Made by a program: the position numbers and the translations under genes. From contig NC_134707.1 of the NCBI RefSeq assembly GCF_043290135.1, positions 78,944,987 through 79,008,986 of the forward strand: a DNA stretch of 64,000 nt. The letters are read 5' to 3'. The stretch comes from Rhipicephalus microplus. Lineage: Eukaryota > Arthropoda > Arachnida > Ixodida > Ixodidae. The notes under the pieces were generated by a model. It saw nothing but the letters and a program-made list of their open reading frames with translations. It was not told the DNA's origin and made no database searches. Of this stretch, positions 31,700-43,858 are shown piece after piece; position 1 is the stretch's first letter; every line of letters starts with the position of its first letter.

Positions 31700-33985
31700 C
31701 TGTCTGGCTGGGTAGAAAAGTTTAGAAAATTGAAATTGCTCCAGCCACAGTTCAAATAGAGTCCGACGTTTCGAGACCGACTCGGTCCCTTCCTCAGGGG
31801 GTGACTGTCTTGGTCATGGAAGTGTCGTCGCGTCGTGTTCTCTCACCACGGCTCCGGCTTTCCCTTTCCACCACGTTTCGGAGACCGTGAACGTACACCG
31901 AAGGCATTGTTCCCAGCGAGCGGTTCACGTTGGCAGGCGTATGCTGAATGTGCCAAGACTCGAGCAAGAGCCTCTTTCCCAAATTCCGTTCTGTTTCAAT
32001 AACAGAAGCGCCGTCTAAGTCAATTTTATGGTCGTGCTTCTCGCAGTGCTCCGCCAGAGCGCTACGTTGCACTTCCATCTTCCTGACGTCGTTCTTGTGT
32101 TGGCGCATTCTTTCCGGGAAACACTTGCTCTCGCCTATGTAGCAGGCTGGACACCCCTAACACGACACTTTGTAGACAACGTCCGGGTGTAGCTCCCTCG
32201 GAGGTCGGTCTTTCGGCCACGGTAGCAAGCGAGCGAGCGTCGAAACGGGTTTATGGATTACCGTGACCCCGGCTTTTCCTAGGACTCTCGAGAGCTGTTC
32301 ACTTATGCCCGGCACATATGGAATGGCGACGCGGTTGTTTGGCGCCTTCATTTTTCTCGTGTGCGGTGGTGTGGCCAGGGCGGAAAGGGGGTCGGGCGGT
32401 GTGTCGCTTGCAGGTGTATTTCCGCGGTGCGGTGGTTGTCGTCTCGACAAACGGCGTGACTCCCGGCGATTGAACGCTTCTGTGTAGCCATTCCTTCGTA
32501 GCTCGGCGACAATCCTCTTTTCTTCTTTCTTCCTCTCACCCTCCGACGTGCAGATTACTCGTGCACGTGAAAGGAGTGCCGAAACCACTGAAGCTTTGTG
32601 GGCAGTTGGATGACAGGACGCAAAATGCAAATACCTGCCGGTGTGAGTTGGCTTTCTATACACCGAAAAGGTCATGCGCTCGCCCTGTCGTCTGACTAAA
32701 ACATCGAGAAACGGAAGCGCCCCGTCTCGCTCTCGTTCCACCGTGAACTGTATCGCTTGGTCGATGGAGTTTAGATGTTCGAGGAAGCTGTCTACTGCTG
32801 CCTTCTTTATTATGCAAAAACAGTCATCCACGTACCTCACAAATACTTTCGGCCTGTCAATAAAGGAGGCCAGTGCCGTCTCTTCCATGTGTTCCATTGT
32901 GAGGTTCGCAGCCGTAACGGAGATCGCCGCTCCCATCGCGGTCCCGCTGGCTTGTCTGTAGAAGCTCCCGTTGACGCTGAAATACGTCCCCTTGAGGCAG
33001 TATTCCAGTAGGCGACACAGTTCGTCGACGCCCAGGCAGGTTCTTTCATCCAAGAGCTCGTCTTGGTTCAACGCTGCTCGTGCGCTAGATACCGCTAGTG
33101 CTACGGGCACACTGGTGAACAGGGACACGACGTCGAACGAGACGAAGCACTCATCGCTGCTCACGGTGACATCTCTCATGCGCTCCAAGAAGTGGCTGGC
33201 GTCGCGTATGTGGGTCGGTGTTTGCCCCACGAGCGGCGCGAGAGTCCGGTGGAGATACTTGGACAGCGCCCGGAGTGGAGATGTTGTAAAATCCACGATA
33301 GGACGGAGCGGAACTCTGGGCTTGTGGGTCTTGGGAAGCCCGTAAAATCCTGGTGCAGAGCCGTTCCGGCAGATGAGCTGGAGGTATGTGTTTCTCGCCT
33401 TCGGGTGCGCTTTAAAGATATCCGCCAGGAGCTTGTTCATTTCCCTTTGGACACTTGGTGTGGGGTCCTTCGTCAGCTTTTCGTAGGCCGGACTGTCCAG
33501 CAGGTCTCGCACCTTGTCGTTGTATGCCTCCCTGTCGAGCAGGACCATTGCGTTCCCTTTGTCGACCGGGAGGATGACAACCTTATCATCATTTCGGAGC
33601 GCATGGATCGCCTTACGCTTTTCTCTCGACAGGTTGTGCTCACGGCGCTTTCCTATTTTTGATAGTACGCCGATAGCCTTGAGACGCACATTCTCCCGAA
33701 TGCCACTGTCGAGTCGCCTTATGCCTTCCTTCGTAGCCGCGATGATCTTCGGCAGTGACGGACGTGTCGTGGTCGTGTTGAAGTTGTGTCCCTTTGCCAG
33801 CACGCTGTGCTCTGTCGGGGAGAGTTGTTTGGAGGACAGATTGACGACGAAATTCTCGTTGTCAGGACTGTAGTGGTGTTTTTCTCCTTGAAGCGTCGCA
33901 AGCTTATTGCAGTTCAGTATCTTTTGGAAAACAAGGTGGCGTCGAGGTTGCTTCGAACTCGTAGTGTGGTTCAGTCTTTAAGAAC
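31700..33985 (-). mobile_element. Penelope-like element, nearly intact coding region
   Basis: This minus-strand Penelope-like retroelement carries the hallmark pair of an RT and a GIY-YIG endonuclease. The frame is open from just after a TAA near 33985. Downstream of the stop, CCTGAGGAAGGGACCGAGTC...GTCGGACTCT (31800-31760 on minus) is the usual Penelope 3' region. A related 3' tail is at about 38030-38160. The 5' end is probably truncated, and the terminal repeats of Penelope elements are not seen. Confidence 0.85.
31794..33985 (-). pseudogene. Penelope RT + GIY-YIG polyprotein with one stop
   Basis: The frame reads NFVVNLSSKQLSPTEHSVLA (about 33850), DDKVVILPVDKGNAMVLLDR, FYGLPKTHKPRVPLRPIVDF, SFDVVSLFTSVPV (motif A), RQASGTAMGAAISVTAANL (motif B) and FVRYVDDCFCII (catalytic YVDD). 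The C-terminal endonuclease starts DVVYKVSC, is cut by a TAG at 32157, and continues in the same frame as GCPACYIGESKCFPERMRQH to TVTP (31794). It has no frameshift. The first codon is uncertain because the open frame extends upstream without a clear ATG. Only one substitution separates it from a continuous ORF. Confidence 0.9.
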
Positions 33986-35948
33986 ATCTTTAAATAGTTG
34001 TAGGTTGTATGGCCACGAATATGTTTTAGATGATGTGTGCACTAAAAGAAACTCCTATACCAGGTATCATCACCTGCACCTTGTACACAGTTCTATGCAC
34101 CCTCTCTCAACCATGCAAACCTAAACATTGCATAGACACGGTCTGATGATTCGCTGGGAATCAGAGCCTAACCAATTGTTTTTAGGGAGGGGAGGGAGGG
34201 GCATGATGAAGCATTTGTTGCGATGTTGAGAAACAAAACACGCAGCCAATTTTGGCTCACAGAGAAATGAGCCCCTCGATTAAGTCCCTTTCTTTTGCTG
34301 CAACACATTGCTTACTTGAGGTCCTTCCACCAGGTAAAACATCAAACAGGCAGCTTCGTGCTGTCCGAGCTCGCACAGAATGTAAAGATTAACTGCCACT
34401 GCATGCATGAACTTGTGGGTGTCGTTCTGCAGCAGGAGCACACCCCACGTGCCAGAGATGGAAAGGCTCAAGAAGATGGTCCTGAACCTGCTTCAGTTTC
34501 AGGACCATCCTCTTGAGCATTCAGTTTTTCTGCCTTATCATTGCAGTAGTGTGTTTGCCTGAGGTATGTGCTGCACTTCAAAGAGCTCGGGAAAACAAAA
34601 CAACGGCCCATAGTCACTTGTACCGCGCAGGCGAGCTGTCCGTGCACACGCAATTTTTCAGCAGAAGCGTGCTTCACAGCGCATGATTTGTCACGGTGGT
34701 GATTTTGGATAATGTACTTGGTCAACTGGTGGCCAGGTTTTAGTTGTAGTTCCCATAGTATGGCTGTTTTTTGTTCTGTGCAATGAATTTCGTTATGGTC
34801 ATTGCCACAGCAGCTTCCTCAGCAAACAATGACTCATGTTTTTCATTCGGCGCCAGTTGTCAAAATCGAGTGAGGCTCTTCCCCACCCTTTCTTCCCCAT
34901 CTCTTCCCCACCCCCTCACGCGTCTGACCTAGAGGTCACGTGCGCATGATGTGCCCAAACAAATCCAATCCTCGAGCACACAAGCGACGTTGCTTTGTTG
35001 ACCAGCGTTATTTTGTGCTCTTCTGCCTGTTTCTGCGGGATGGTTTGGAAACACTGGCTTAGACGCGATAAAATCGATGAGCACAATGAGTGTGCGAACG
35101 TGTAGGAGTGTTCCACGGCGGTCGTCTGCTTGATGCTTTGACCGCAGGTACATGAACGCATGTGAAACGTCAAGACATTAGCCCCGCATCTCATTGTGAT
35201 TCACAAGAGAAAAATGGAAAAAAGATTCTCGCATTCCCTTATTGCATCTCAATATTTATGTAGAGCTTTATTAATCTTTTCAAGCAACAAATTACATAAA
35301 TTACGCATGCCATGCTAAATCATTTTTGCCATGTCACGTGTCACTGTTCGCAACGTCGGAGCAGAGTTGTCTTCGTAGAGGATCGTCACTGCATTGCCGT
35401 GTAGTAGGACCATTCCTATGCGCACGTCATGCCCTCATTCTCTGGGCGCGTGCCGGCAGCTGGGGGGTGGGGACAGTGTTCATCTCAAAATTTGACCCAT
35501 TTCCACGGTGCGTAGCATTGCGAATTTTGGCAGATGTGATCATGAACGCCTCGTCTACGCGTTGCGCTTCTCGGCTCAAAATTGTCAAACCTGGTGAGTG
35601 GCCCTCGAAAGTTTTATGCCCATGTTCTGAAGATGATGGAAGTATCAACATACTAGTCTTACCCACCACTTCACAAAGTGAACACGCGATGAGGACGTGC
35701 CAGAATGCCAGACTGCCAAAAGCTTCGAATTCAAACACAGTCTGCATCTTCACAGACACTCTCGGACATACCGCACTTCAGGTTCTGCTTTCATCGCATT
35801 CACCCACTCAGTGGGTGCAAAGGCTGACAAGTAGCATGTGAACTACAAGAACATTTCTGTCTAATGTGATGGCCACTCAGAATTACAGTGGCAAAAAAAA
35901 CATACATTCCCACTGCTTTGTGTGGTGCAGGGTGGCCACGGCAAGACA
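33986..35948. other. Region with unrecognised open frames
   Basis: No domain is recognised. The longest plus-strand frame (35326-35841, 171 codons, PGEWPSKVLCPCSEDDGSIN) has no recognisable motif and is matched by an antisense open frame, so it may be chance. A 20-bp hairpin is at 34467-34517. Confidence 0.3.
34467..34517. repeat. 20-bp hairpin
   Basis: CTCAAGAAGATGGTCCTGAA (34467-34486) is the reverse complement of 34498-34517 except for one base, with an 11-base loop. Confidence 0.75.
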
Positions 35949-37435
35949 TAGTGTAAGGACGTTTGGCAAGGACCATGAAGGGAATGGGATTATTTCCAGC
36001 CAACGGTAGCCCTTGCTGTCCCCGCTGGCCTTCCCAAGGACATCATGTAATGAACTATCCCCGGAAAGCTATTGTGTACATGTATTGAATTACTTGTCTT
36101 TATTGTCGTGGCCACCGGAAAAAAAATAAACACGAGTTACGCGAAAAAAAGAACAAAACAGAAAAATTCAATTATTGAAATCAATAACCAACACAAAAAC
36201 GGAACACAACGAAAAAAACATGAAAGAGAGCAAGGCTAAACTCTGTTGTGAAATCTGTTTAAACAAATGACTCTCCCTTAAGAATAAAGAACTTGAACTT
36301 AAATAGGACAAATCATGTCGACTGAACCCAAGTGCCAAACCGAGCTCCACAGTTTCCCTACAGACCATGCTCCGCTCTCCGAAGACAAAGCCGCACGATG
36401 GGAAAGCCTTCTGCGGATCAAAGAGATCCTTCAGAACACGGTATTTTGCACCTTTCTCGCCCGCCTTGTGCTTAAGCACACCTTTATTAGCGTCCTAAAC
36501 GATCACCAGGTCGATCACCATCACCTGGTCGTCAAACTCGATAACCAAGTCAAGTTTGAGTCTGACGCCATCCCAGGTCATAAATCGCGGCTCCTCACAA
36601 ACCGTGAGAGCCGGATTTCTTTTCCAGATCAACCTAGCGACCTGTCTGGAGACATAGTTATGGTGTTCTGTGCGAGAAAGGTGCACACTCTCATTCCTGA
36701 CAGATGTGGAATGCCGTTTTGGGCTTTTCACTGCAACGGCAGCATAGCCTCGAAGTGGGGTCAGTGCTTTGTTTATTCGTTAAAACTCTGGTTGGGTACA
36801 GGTTAGTCTGCAAACGGAGTCTCTGGATTTCGTCCCCATCCTTTAACAATTTGGAATCTAGGCTGAGCCACTTGTTAGCGAGGGCCTGATCTTAGTGTGT
36901 TAATAGATCTTTATTCGTATAATTCCCTTTTAAACGCGTCCACTACTTTTGTGATCCTCTCTAGAGCGCAGCATTTATGTCAGCGGCTGCGGTTATACCC
37001 AACGGTACCTCGAAAAGAGAAGAAATACGAGTGAAGTTCTTATTTAGTTAGTACTGTGTCAAATAGACAGTCCACGAATGGACTGCTCAGCCGCAGTAAT
37101 CTGGCCAGGCCCTTGAAGTGAAGTGACTGAGACCCTTTCAAGTTGAATTATCCCCAATCCCCCAGATTTTGCCGGAAACCAAATATGTAGATTGGGGAAC
37201 CCACCGGGCAGACGCAAGGACTGTTTAATCCATTTACGAAGGATACCATCGAGCCTTCTGGACTCTGAAGAGACATCTTGAGTATTAGATGAACCATACA
37301 AGAATATCGGCACCACCAATTGCCTGAGACAGTTAACTTTTTGAAATGGTTTCATGTTTTAAAGAAGCCTTTAAAAGTAATTCCAATAGTCTAACAGCCT
37401 TTTCAGAGTCGACTCTCGGATTCTTATTTACATAT
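35949..37435 (-). mobile_element. R2-type LINE, 3' part, copy A
   Basis: The minus strand carries the C-terminal end of a LINE with a restriction-enzyme-like endonuclease (R2/CRE group). LVVPIFLYGSSNTQ, LDGILRKWIKQSLRLPGG and FPAKSGGLGIIQLERVS (37355-37059) are the post-RT thumb/linker. ESVHLSRTEHHNYVSRQVAR and EEPRFMTWDGVRLKLDLVIE (about 36680-36510) are the region after the CCHC motif and the endonuclease core. FVFGERSMVCRETVELGL (about 36390) is near the C-terminus. The 3' UTR runs to 35949. It is direct-repeat related to copy B at 41667. The RT is missing: 5'-truncated and broken. Confidence 0.75.
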
Positions 37436-37436
37436 A

Positions 37437-37995
37437 CAGTCACACCTCGTTATAACGAAGTTGAAGGGGGAGTCGTAATTACTTCGTTATAACCATTAGT
37501 TTGTTATAGCCAATATCCATTTCTACCGACAATTAGCCAGCAAGAGAGAATGTACTCACCACCGAATATCACAGCAGCCCGCCGCGCCGAGAAAAACGGC
37601 CGTCGGAAGGCAAAAAAATAACAAAATAATAAAGAACAATGCAATAATAAAGAACAATACGCCGAAATCTTCGGCCACTTTTTTTTTCTTGATGCCGGAC
37701 TCAACGGCTCTCAACATTGCAGACTTCTGCTCAATTGTGATGATTTTGCGCTTACGTTTGCCGTTGTCCATGTCTAGCGGCGGAGGGGTGTTGCTCTTCC
37801 ACAGCGAACGACAAGGAACCAAGCACAAAGCCAACAAAGCCGCAATCTCCGCCGACCCAGCGTGGAGCTGAGGGAAGGAGGAGGTCAGATGCGCGGGCGG
37901 GTCAACGAGTTCCACAGGAGAGGGGAGGTCGGCTGACGCGCACGCTCGCGCGAGTTGCTGCGCGGGCAAGTTTTGCCAGGATCTAGCAGGATGGA
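37437..37995 (-). mobile_element. Internally deleted Tigger/pogo derivative
   Basis: CAGTCACACCTCGTTATAAC begins at 37437 after TA. On the minus strand the N-terminus of a Tigger protein is kept (MDNGKRKRKIITIEQKSAML then RAVESGIKKKKVAEDFGV, start about 37771). The frame then runs into the 3' terminal region, so the catalytic part has been deleted. The opposite terminus near 38000 was not found. It is a different Tigger subfamily from 28087. Confidence 0.65.
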
Positions 37996-38029
37996 GCAAG
38001 GTTCACCTCTTGGCGCAGTTTGATGCCTT

Positions 38030-38160
38030 ATGAAAATTCTGTCTTATGGTGCCGGAGACAAATAAGAAAAAGGTGTGCTCTTCTCAAACTGTTCATTGCT
38101 CCGACGTTTAGATCGGAGACCGATCTTCATTAAGGCCTACGTCTGACTCTTTTTAGATTT
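38030..38160 (-). mobile_element. Penelope-like 3' tail relic
   Basis: On plus, GCTCCGACGTTTAGATCGGAGACCGATC then GGCCTACGTCTGACTC resembles the 3' end of Penelope elements (compare 31740-31800, GTCCGACGTTTCGAGACCGACTCGG). No coding sequence remains. Confidence 0.4.
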
Positions 38161-38339
38161 TTAGACAAGTTAACAAGCCGGCAATTAAAACGATGTGTTT
38201 CCTTGCTAATATGATTCATGTGCCCCCAGTTCGAATGTTGTAGCCGCATGTTCAAGCCCGGAGGCTGCACCACAGGGTGGCAAATACAGTGCCAGTGTCT
38301 GTCCTTGCACGTCCGACTGGTCAAGAAGCGTTGTGTACT

Positions 38340-39480
38340 GCTAGATGATGATGTCAGTGTTTACTCTAGCGAGGCCATTCGTCCATGTGTGAAGTTGTAA
38401 GAATGAAGGCCTATGTGGTGCAAAATCCAGAAGACGGACGATGTCCTCAATTTTGGCACGGGAAAGCAAGAACGCAGGGGCTTCAGGCCTAGACATATGG
38501 AGGTGTGTGCGTAGACGCCTCCTCTGCGAATCCTCCAACAAGGCACAAGTCGATGTCTGCTGAGAGACCCTTGTCCTGCTGCTTTGGAAACCACTGTGGT
38601 GCAATCTCCATCTTGCAGGGGGAGGCTTGGGCACAGGCACGGCACGATGACATTGTTGCGTGTCCTCTGAGTCTAGGGGGCCGCTGATGTGCTTGGCTGG
38701 AACCGCCGTCGTTTTCTACGAGCCTTTCCCACTTCCCCGTTGACCACCGCGTCAACAACGGGAGCCCCCGATGTTGGCGCGGCGCTGTCACTGGCGCACT
38801 CTACTGTCATCGGCCAAGCGCGAGGGCCAATGGGAGGCGTCAGAGCATCTGGTGGGAAGGCAGTGCTGTTGGTCGGAGCAGAGGATGCCGCGCCGGAATA
38901 CGCCTGCTCGTGCTGGCATTCTGGCACGTCCTCGTCGCGTGTTCACTTTCGCGAGGCTATCGCCGTGTCCATGTCTTTGTCTGAGCTGGCTAGCAGCTCG
39001 ACGAAAGATGGCTCGTTGACAGCAAGGCTTGTGGCGGCTTGACATTCACGGGGTCGGGAGTAGTCACGGCTGCCATTTCAGTGCTCGGAGCAGGTGTTGG
39101 AGGTAGCGATGTCGGAATGAACTCCTACACCTTTTTCTCCATACACCTGCCGATGTAGTTTACTGCGTGTTGCTCATGAAGCAGCTGTTCTTGTTTCTGC
39201 TCATGTTCCTGCTTCTACAGCTCCAAGTTGGTAGAGGCTTGAATACAGATTTTGCGGCGCTGGCGGCAAATTTTCGCTGCCTTGGTCGTAGGCGATTCTC
39301 CACGAAGTTCCTCAATCGTGAAGACAGTGGAGGATGATACATGGTCTTCAGGCTCGGGCGGGAAGCTGCTCGCTGTGGAAGCCGGAGCCTTTTTCTTGGC
39401 TTTCTTCTTTGTTGGGGCGAAGCCATAACGCTGCATAGTGAGGGGAAATCTGCCAAGTTAGGCGGAGCATGCAAGGGCAT
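38340..39480 (-). other. GC-rich coding-like region, unrecognised
   Basis: Several minus-strand frames read with coding character but are broken: APTKKKAKKKAPASTASSFP and FTIEELRGESPTTKAAKICR (39430-39240), then KQEHEQKQEQLLHEQHAV after a stop, and PEAPAFLLSRAKIEDIVRLL (about 38500). It could be a decayed retroelement gag or a host gene. I cannot assign a family. Confidence 0.25.
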
Positions 39481-41666
39481 GTCTGCTCAGCTTGGAAGCT
39501 CAATTTGTTTTGCGAAAAAAGAGAAGCTATTGCCACGTTTCGATATATATTTATTATGTATGCACGTATGTCATCTGACGTCAATATTACGGTACCATTT
39601 CAAACAATTATCATGGCAAGCTGTTCATTGTAGACTCGTCCACAACTACTACACCACAACTAAATTTAGAACTCCAAGTGGTTTGCAGGTCAATCACCGG
39701 AAGAATAATGTTTAGCTTCATGCCAGGCCTCTGTAAAGTATTGATATTCATAGCAGTGCTTGTGAAAAATTTTTGATCCTGCTGGGCATAAGGTCAGTGA
39801 GAACTTCACAAGCCATAGTTAAGTGCTGAGCAATTCTTATGCAGCTGCTTTTTGCAGAGATGACGCTGGTTGGTCACAGTTTTTTGCTGCACTAGTCACA
39901 ATTTAACCCAAGATCTGGGCCGCACATTTTCGCGTTATGGAGGCATCAGTTCCGTTTTGAAGCTTGAAGGGGCCCTCCTGCGATGACAGCCATGTTCAGA
40001 CAATTGCTGAAAAGGTTGTGCTGCCGTATTTCTGCTTCAAAGTGTTGTGTGATTGCTGTCAAGGAAACAGTCTATAAAATCAGCAGCCCCGTGCCCTACA
40101 TAAGATGCTTTGTTAGACACATTGGTTGATTCTGGAATAGACTTGAGCCCAAATGGGCAACACGCAAGAAGGGAGGACAACTGTTCGAGCGCTTGCAACA
40201 AACTAGTTTTATTCAGAAAACACATGGCAATATGATATTTGGTACGCTACAGGTGCGCTTGGGCACACATCCAAAAAAAAAAAAAAAATGGTGGGGGGGC
40301 GGTGTATCTCAAATTGTGCTTGATGAACTGAAACTCATTCACCCAAAAACATACCAATTTTCGCTAACATAATCTGTGCCTTTCTGTTTTATGTAAAAGC
40401 CCTGTAAACGCTGAAGGCATCCCCAGTGGTGAAGTCGTCAATCTTTTTGTAGCTAAATCACCGCACTAAGGTGGCCACCACACCCCACCCTCTTCATGCT
40501 TGTAACCTTTATCTTGTCAAGTTGATGTCTTACGTAGAAGAACTGATGAACTGGTAACAGATGACATGCGGCCTATCTCAAATTGCGATCGATCAACTGA
40601 AACCGGTGTCTCTATGCCCTCATTTAAAGTTTTTTTTTAATCAAGTGCAGTTTATGGATGTCTGCCTCCTTGTTTAAGCATAATGAAATCCGCTTTATAT
40701 TTCCAACAACAACCCTGTGGCTGAGGTTATTTGACTAAACTGATGGGTTTGTCATTTCATCCTCATGCCCAAATGGTCCTGTCACCCTAGTGGAGAAGGG
40801 TCCACTTTCCTCCTTTATACGTCTTTCAGGCTCTGTAGCCGAGAACTCCTGATGGCCACCAGAGAGCAACCTGCTCTTGTATCTCGTACAGTTCCCATTG
40901 CTCATATCCCCTGGTCAGCCGGCTTCATCAATAGCAGGGCATCTGTGCAGACTAGTTCTTATTCTATATTAAACTTGCATACAGCGCAGAAAAAGAGGAA
41001 GGGATGAAGAGGCTACAATGGTGAGCCCTGACTTCCTAGTGGATCTTTATTTCGAAAAACATGTTTATACAACTACGTACACGAGATAGTCTACACCCCA
41101 GACCACAATGAGAAGCTATCTTTCCCAGTGGCCTTTCCAACAGCCGGCGACACAGGTCCAGATGGTCCACAAGCTTACTAGAAACAAAAAAAAGCGAGAA
41201 AAAAAACATTTTGCCTAGAGATGTGTGCACGTGTGATATTAGAAATGCCAGATCTTTTTGTGTTAGCGCAGATGACTTTTGGCTAACAGTCCCTCTCTGC
41301 GATTTCTTCTGCTTAGTTATCATTCTTGTATTGTCATCGCGGTGCCTGGCCACGACGTATATATGAATGCATGTACACGTCAGGAGATCGTGCAAAGCCT
41401 GTACTTTGTCAAAGCAGACATCATGTTGTTTAAAGGCGGGCTAGACAGACATCAAATTTCTAACAACCCTGAACCCAAGAGGTGTCTCCTCATCCTATTG
41501 TTCCACCTACAATATACATTTCAGCTGCATAAGGGTGCCCATTTAAAGAGCATATCATTCAAGTCTTATGCCAAAATCGACTGGAGAAGTGGGTTCGTTA
41601 TTACGACGTTAACTTGTCGATGCCAAGGCTTTCACGAAACATTCCAAACTGGTGAGAAAAAAAACT
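39481..41666. other. Region without a recognised gene
   Basis: AT-rich, with a poly-A run at about 40273-40287. Two diverged short repeats contain ATCTCAAATTG (about 40306 and 40575). No gene is seen. Confidence 0.4.
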
Positions 41667-42845
41667 TAGTGTGAGGACGTTTGCAAGGCCCAGAAGGGGA
41701 ATGGGATTACTCCCAGCCAACGTTAGCATTTGCAGTCCCCATTGGCCTTCTCAAGGACGTCATGTGTATAAACTATTCATGGAAGCTATAGTGTAATTGT
41801 ATTGAAATACTTGTCTTTATTACCATGGCCACCGGAAAAAAATGAACAACACGAGGGACGCGAGAAACTAATAAAAAAACACAACTACAAAAAGACAATT
41901 ATTGAATTCAACAATCAACATCATAGCGAAATGCGGAACAAAAAAAAAAGGAAACGAAAATGAGCTTAAGGCCTATTTTACGTTGTGCAACCTATTAAGG
42001 CAAATCAAACTCCCCTTTAAATCTGATGAACTTCAATAAGCTAAATCGTGCTGACTAAACCCATGGGCTAACCCTAACTCTTTGGTTCCCAGACACACCA
42101 TGCTCCTCGCTCTGAAGACCATGCCACAGGATGAAAAAGCCTTCTGTGGATAAAACAGATCCTTCAGAATCCCGTATTTCGCACCATCTCGCTCACCTTG
42201 TGCTTGAGCACCCCTTAATTAGCGTCCCAGACGATCGCCAGGTCAATCACCATCACCTGGTCGCCAGACTCAACAACCACGTCAGGCTTAAGTCTGACAC
42301 CATCCCTTGTGGTAAATCGCGGCTCCTCACGGACCGTGAGAGCCGGATTTCTTTTCCTCATCGACCTGGCGACCTGTTTGGAGACATAGTTGTGGTGTTC
42401 TGGGCGAGAAAGGTGGACAGACTCGCATTCCTGGCAAATATGGAATGCCGTCTCTGGCTTTTCACTACAACGGCGGCATAGTGTCGAAGCAGGGTGTGTG
42501 CTCTGTTTAATAGTTAAAGCCTTGGTTGGGTATAGATTAGTCCTCAACCTGAGTCCCTTAATTCTATCCCCGTCCTTCAGCAATTTTGAATCGTGGCTAT
42601 GCCACTTATTTGCAAGGACCTGGTCCTCATGTGTTAAAAGATCTCTATTTAAATTTAAAAGATCTCTATTTAGATTTTTTTAAACGAGACCACCACTTTG
42701 CGAGCCTCTCTGAAGCGCGGCAGTCACTTCAGCAGCTGCAGTCACTTCAGCAGCTGCAGTTATGCCTGACGGCACCTCAAACAGTGAAGAGAGACGAGAA
42801 AAGTTTCTGTTGAATACTGTTTCAAATAGACAGTCCACGAACAAA
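41667..42845 (-). mobile_element. R2-type LINE, 3' part, copy B
   Basis: Homologous to copy A (35949-36930) in the same orientation, from TAGTGTGAGGACGTTTG at the 3' end to ATAGACAGTCCACGAA at the 5' end. The frame from 42583 keeps the R2-type CCHC motif CRRCSEKPETAFHICQEC, then HLSRPEHHNYVSKQVARSMR and DGVRLKPDVVVESGDQVMVI with the PD...D pattern of the restriction-like endonuclease. The RT is absent. Because both copies share the same 3' end but have different 5' ends, they are independent truncated insertions or a diverged duplication. Confidence 0.75.
42215..42583 (-). pseudogene. R2-type endonuclease domain fragment
   Basis: This 122-codon open frame encodes the CCHC zinc motif and the PD-(D/E)-x-K type endonuclease that in R2 cleaves the target. 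In full R2 proteins it follows the RT. It is open here but lacks the RT and start. Confidence 0.7.
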
Positions 42846-42859
42846 GTGCCCAGTCCGTT

Positions 42860-43565
42860 CGTGGACTTTATTGTGAAGAGGTTTTATTGTGAAGCAGGTG
42901 ACTGTTGCCCATCTTTTCGCCTGCTTTCAGCCGAGTGTTGGCATCATGAAAAAATCGTTCACCTGCTGGAACCTGTCTTGGGGTCATTATTGTCACGACT
43001 GAAGGCTCACAAAGGCCTTCTGTTTGAGGACTCATATGCACTGCGGTGCATCCAACAGCTCGCAACTGCCATTTCCGGCTGTCATTTTATCTTACTCTGC
43101 ACTTTACGGGCAACATAGCCAGCAACAAATTTGCTTATTATTTAGCCACTTCTGGCTAGTGGTTGGGGAACACATCACGTGCTTCCAGTAGCTCATACAC
43201 CTTGCCAAGGCATCCTACAGTGATTAGCTGATTAAACTGTGAAAGCTATTCTTTTGGGTTCTTTTTGAGCAGTAAGCTCTTGGTTACTGTTGGCTACACA
43301 TTTACATTGTTGAGGGCTTTTGCTAAACTGGAAAAGTATGTTTTGCTGACAGTAGGATTTGTGTTTGGAAGTCGATGGTTTTTGCTTCTGGACATTCCTT
43401 TTAAAAGCCCAAAAGTATTGTCCAGTATGTCTTGGCTCGCGCTTGTAGTGAGGTAGCCCAAGCTATAACGGATATTTAGGAAAAATATCTGTGCTAAAAA
43501 CGAGACACGATAATGAGAACTAACAACTGGTTTGTTGGGTGAGTACACCACCCTTTTTATCACAT
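42860..43565 (-). pseudogene. P-element (THAP9-like) transposase C-terminal relic
   Basis: Minus-strand pieces SQDILDNTFGLLKG and RSKNHRLPNTNPTVSK (about 43430-43340) match the conserved SQD.LE..FG..R region of P/THAP9 transposases. VAGYVARKVQSKI (about 43120) matches the later GY..RK motif. Stops and frame changes separate them. There is no THAP domain. Confidence 0.5.
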
Positions 43566-43858
43566 TTATAACAGATGTTGTCTAGGATAAATATTGTGCT
43601 TTTCAGTGTGACACAGCCTCTCTGCGTTCACTTTACTGGTGAAACCAAGGTTTACATCACATTTCTATGTTAACCCATTAGGGACCAAGAAAAATCTACG
43701 CGGTCATTCTTCTTTTTTTTAGGTGCACGATGTCAAAGCATCTAGATAAGAAAATTCCTGAAGTTTTATAAAAATAGCTTTATTCCGTCAAAAGTTACAG
43801 TGTACTTTTTATAGTACACTGGGCCCTTTTGATGGAAACAAATATTTGCTCCATGGTG

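Noticed and set aside
35326..35841. 171-codon plus-strand open frame as a gene
   Set aside because: No recognisable domain, no clear splice or promoter context, and an antisense frame of similar quality. Kept only as an unassigned region.
38340..39480. Named gene call for the GC-rich coding-like region
   Set aside because: Frames are short and broken and no motif could be assigned, so only a vague feature is given.
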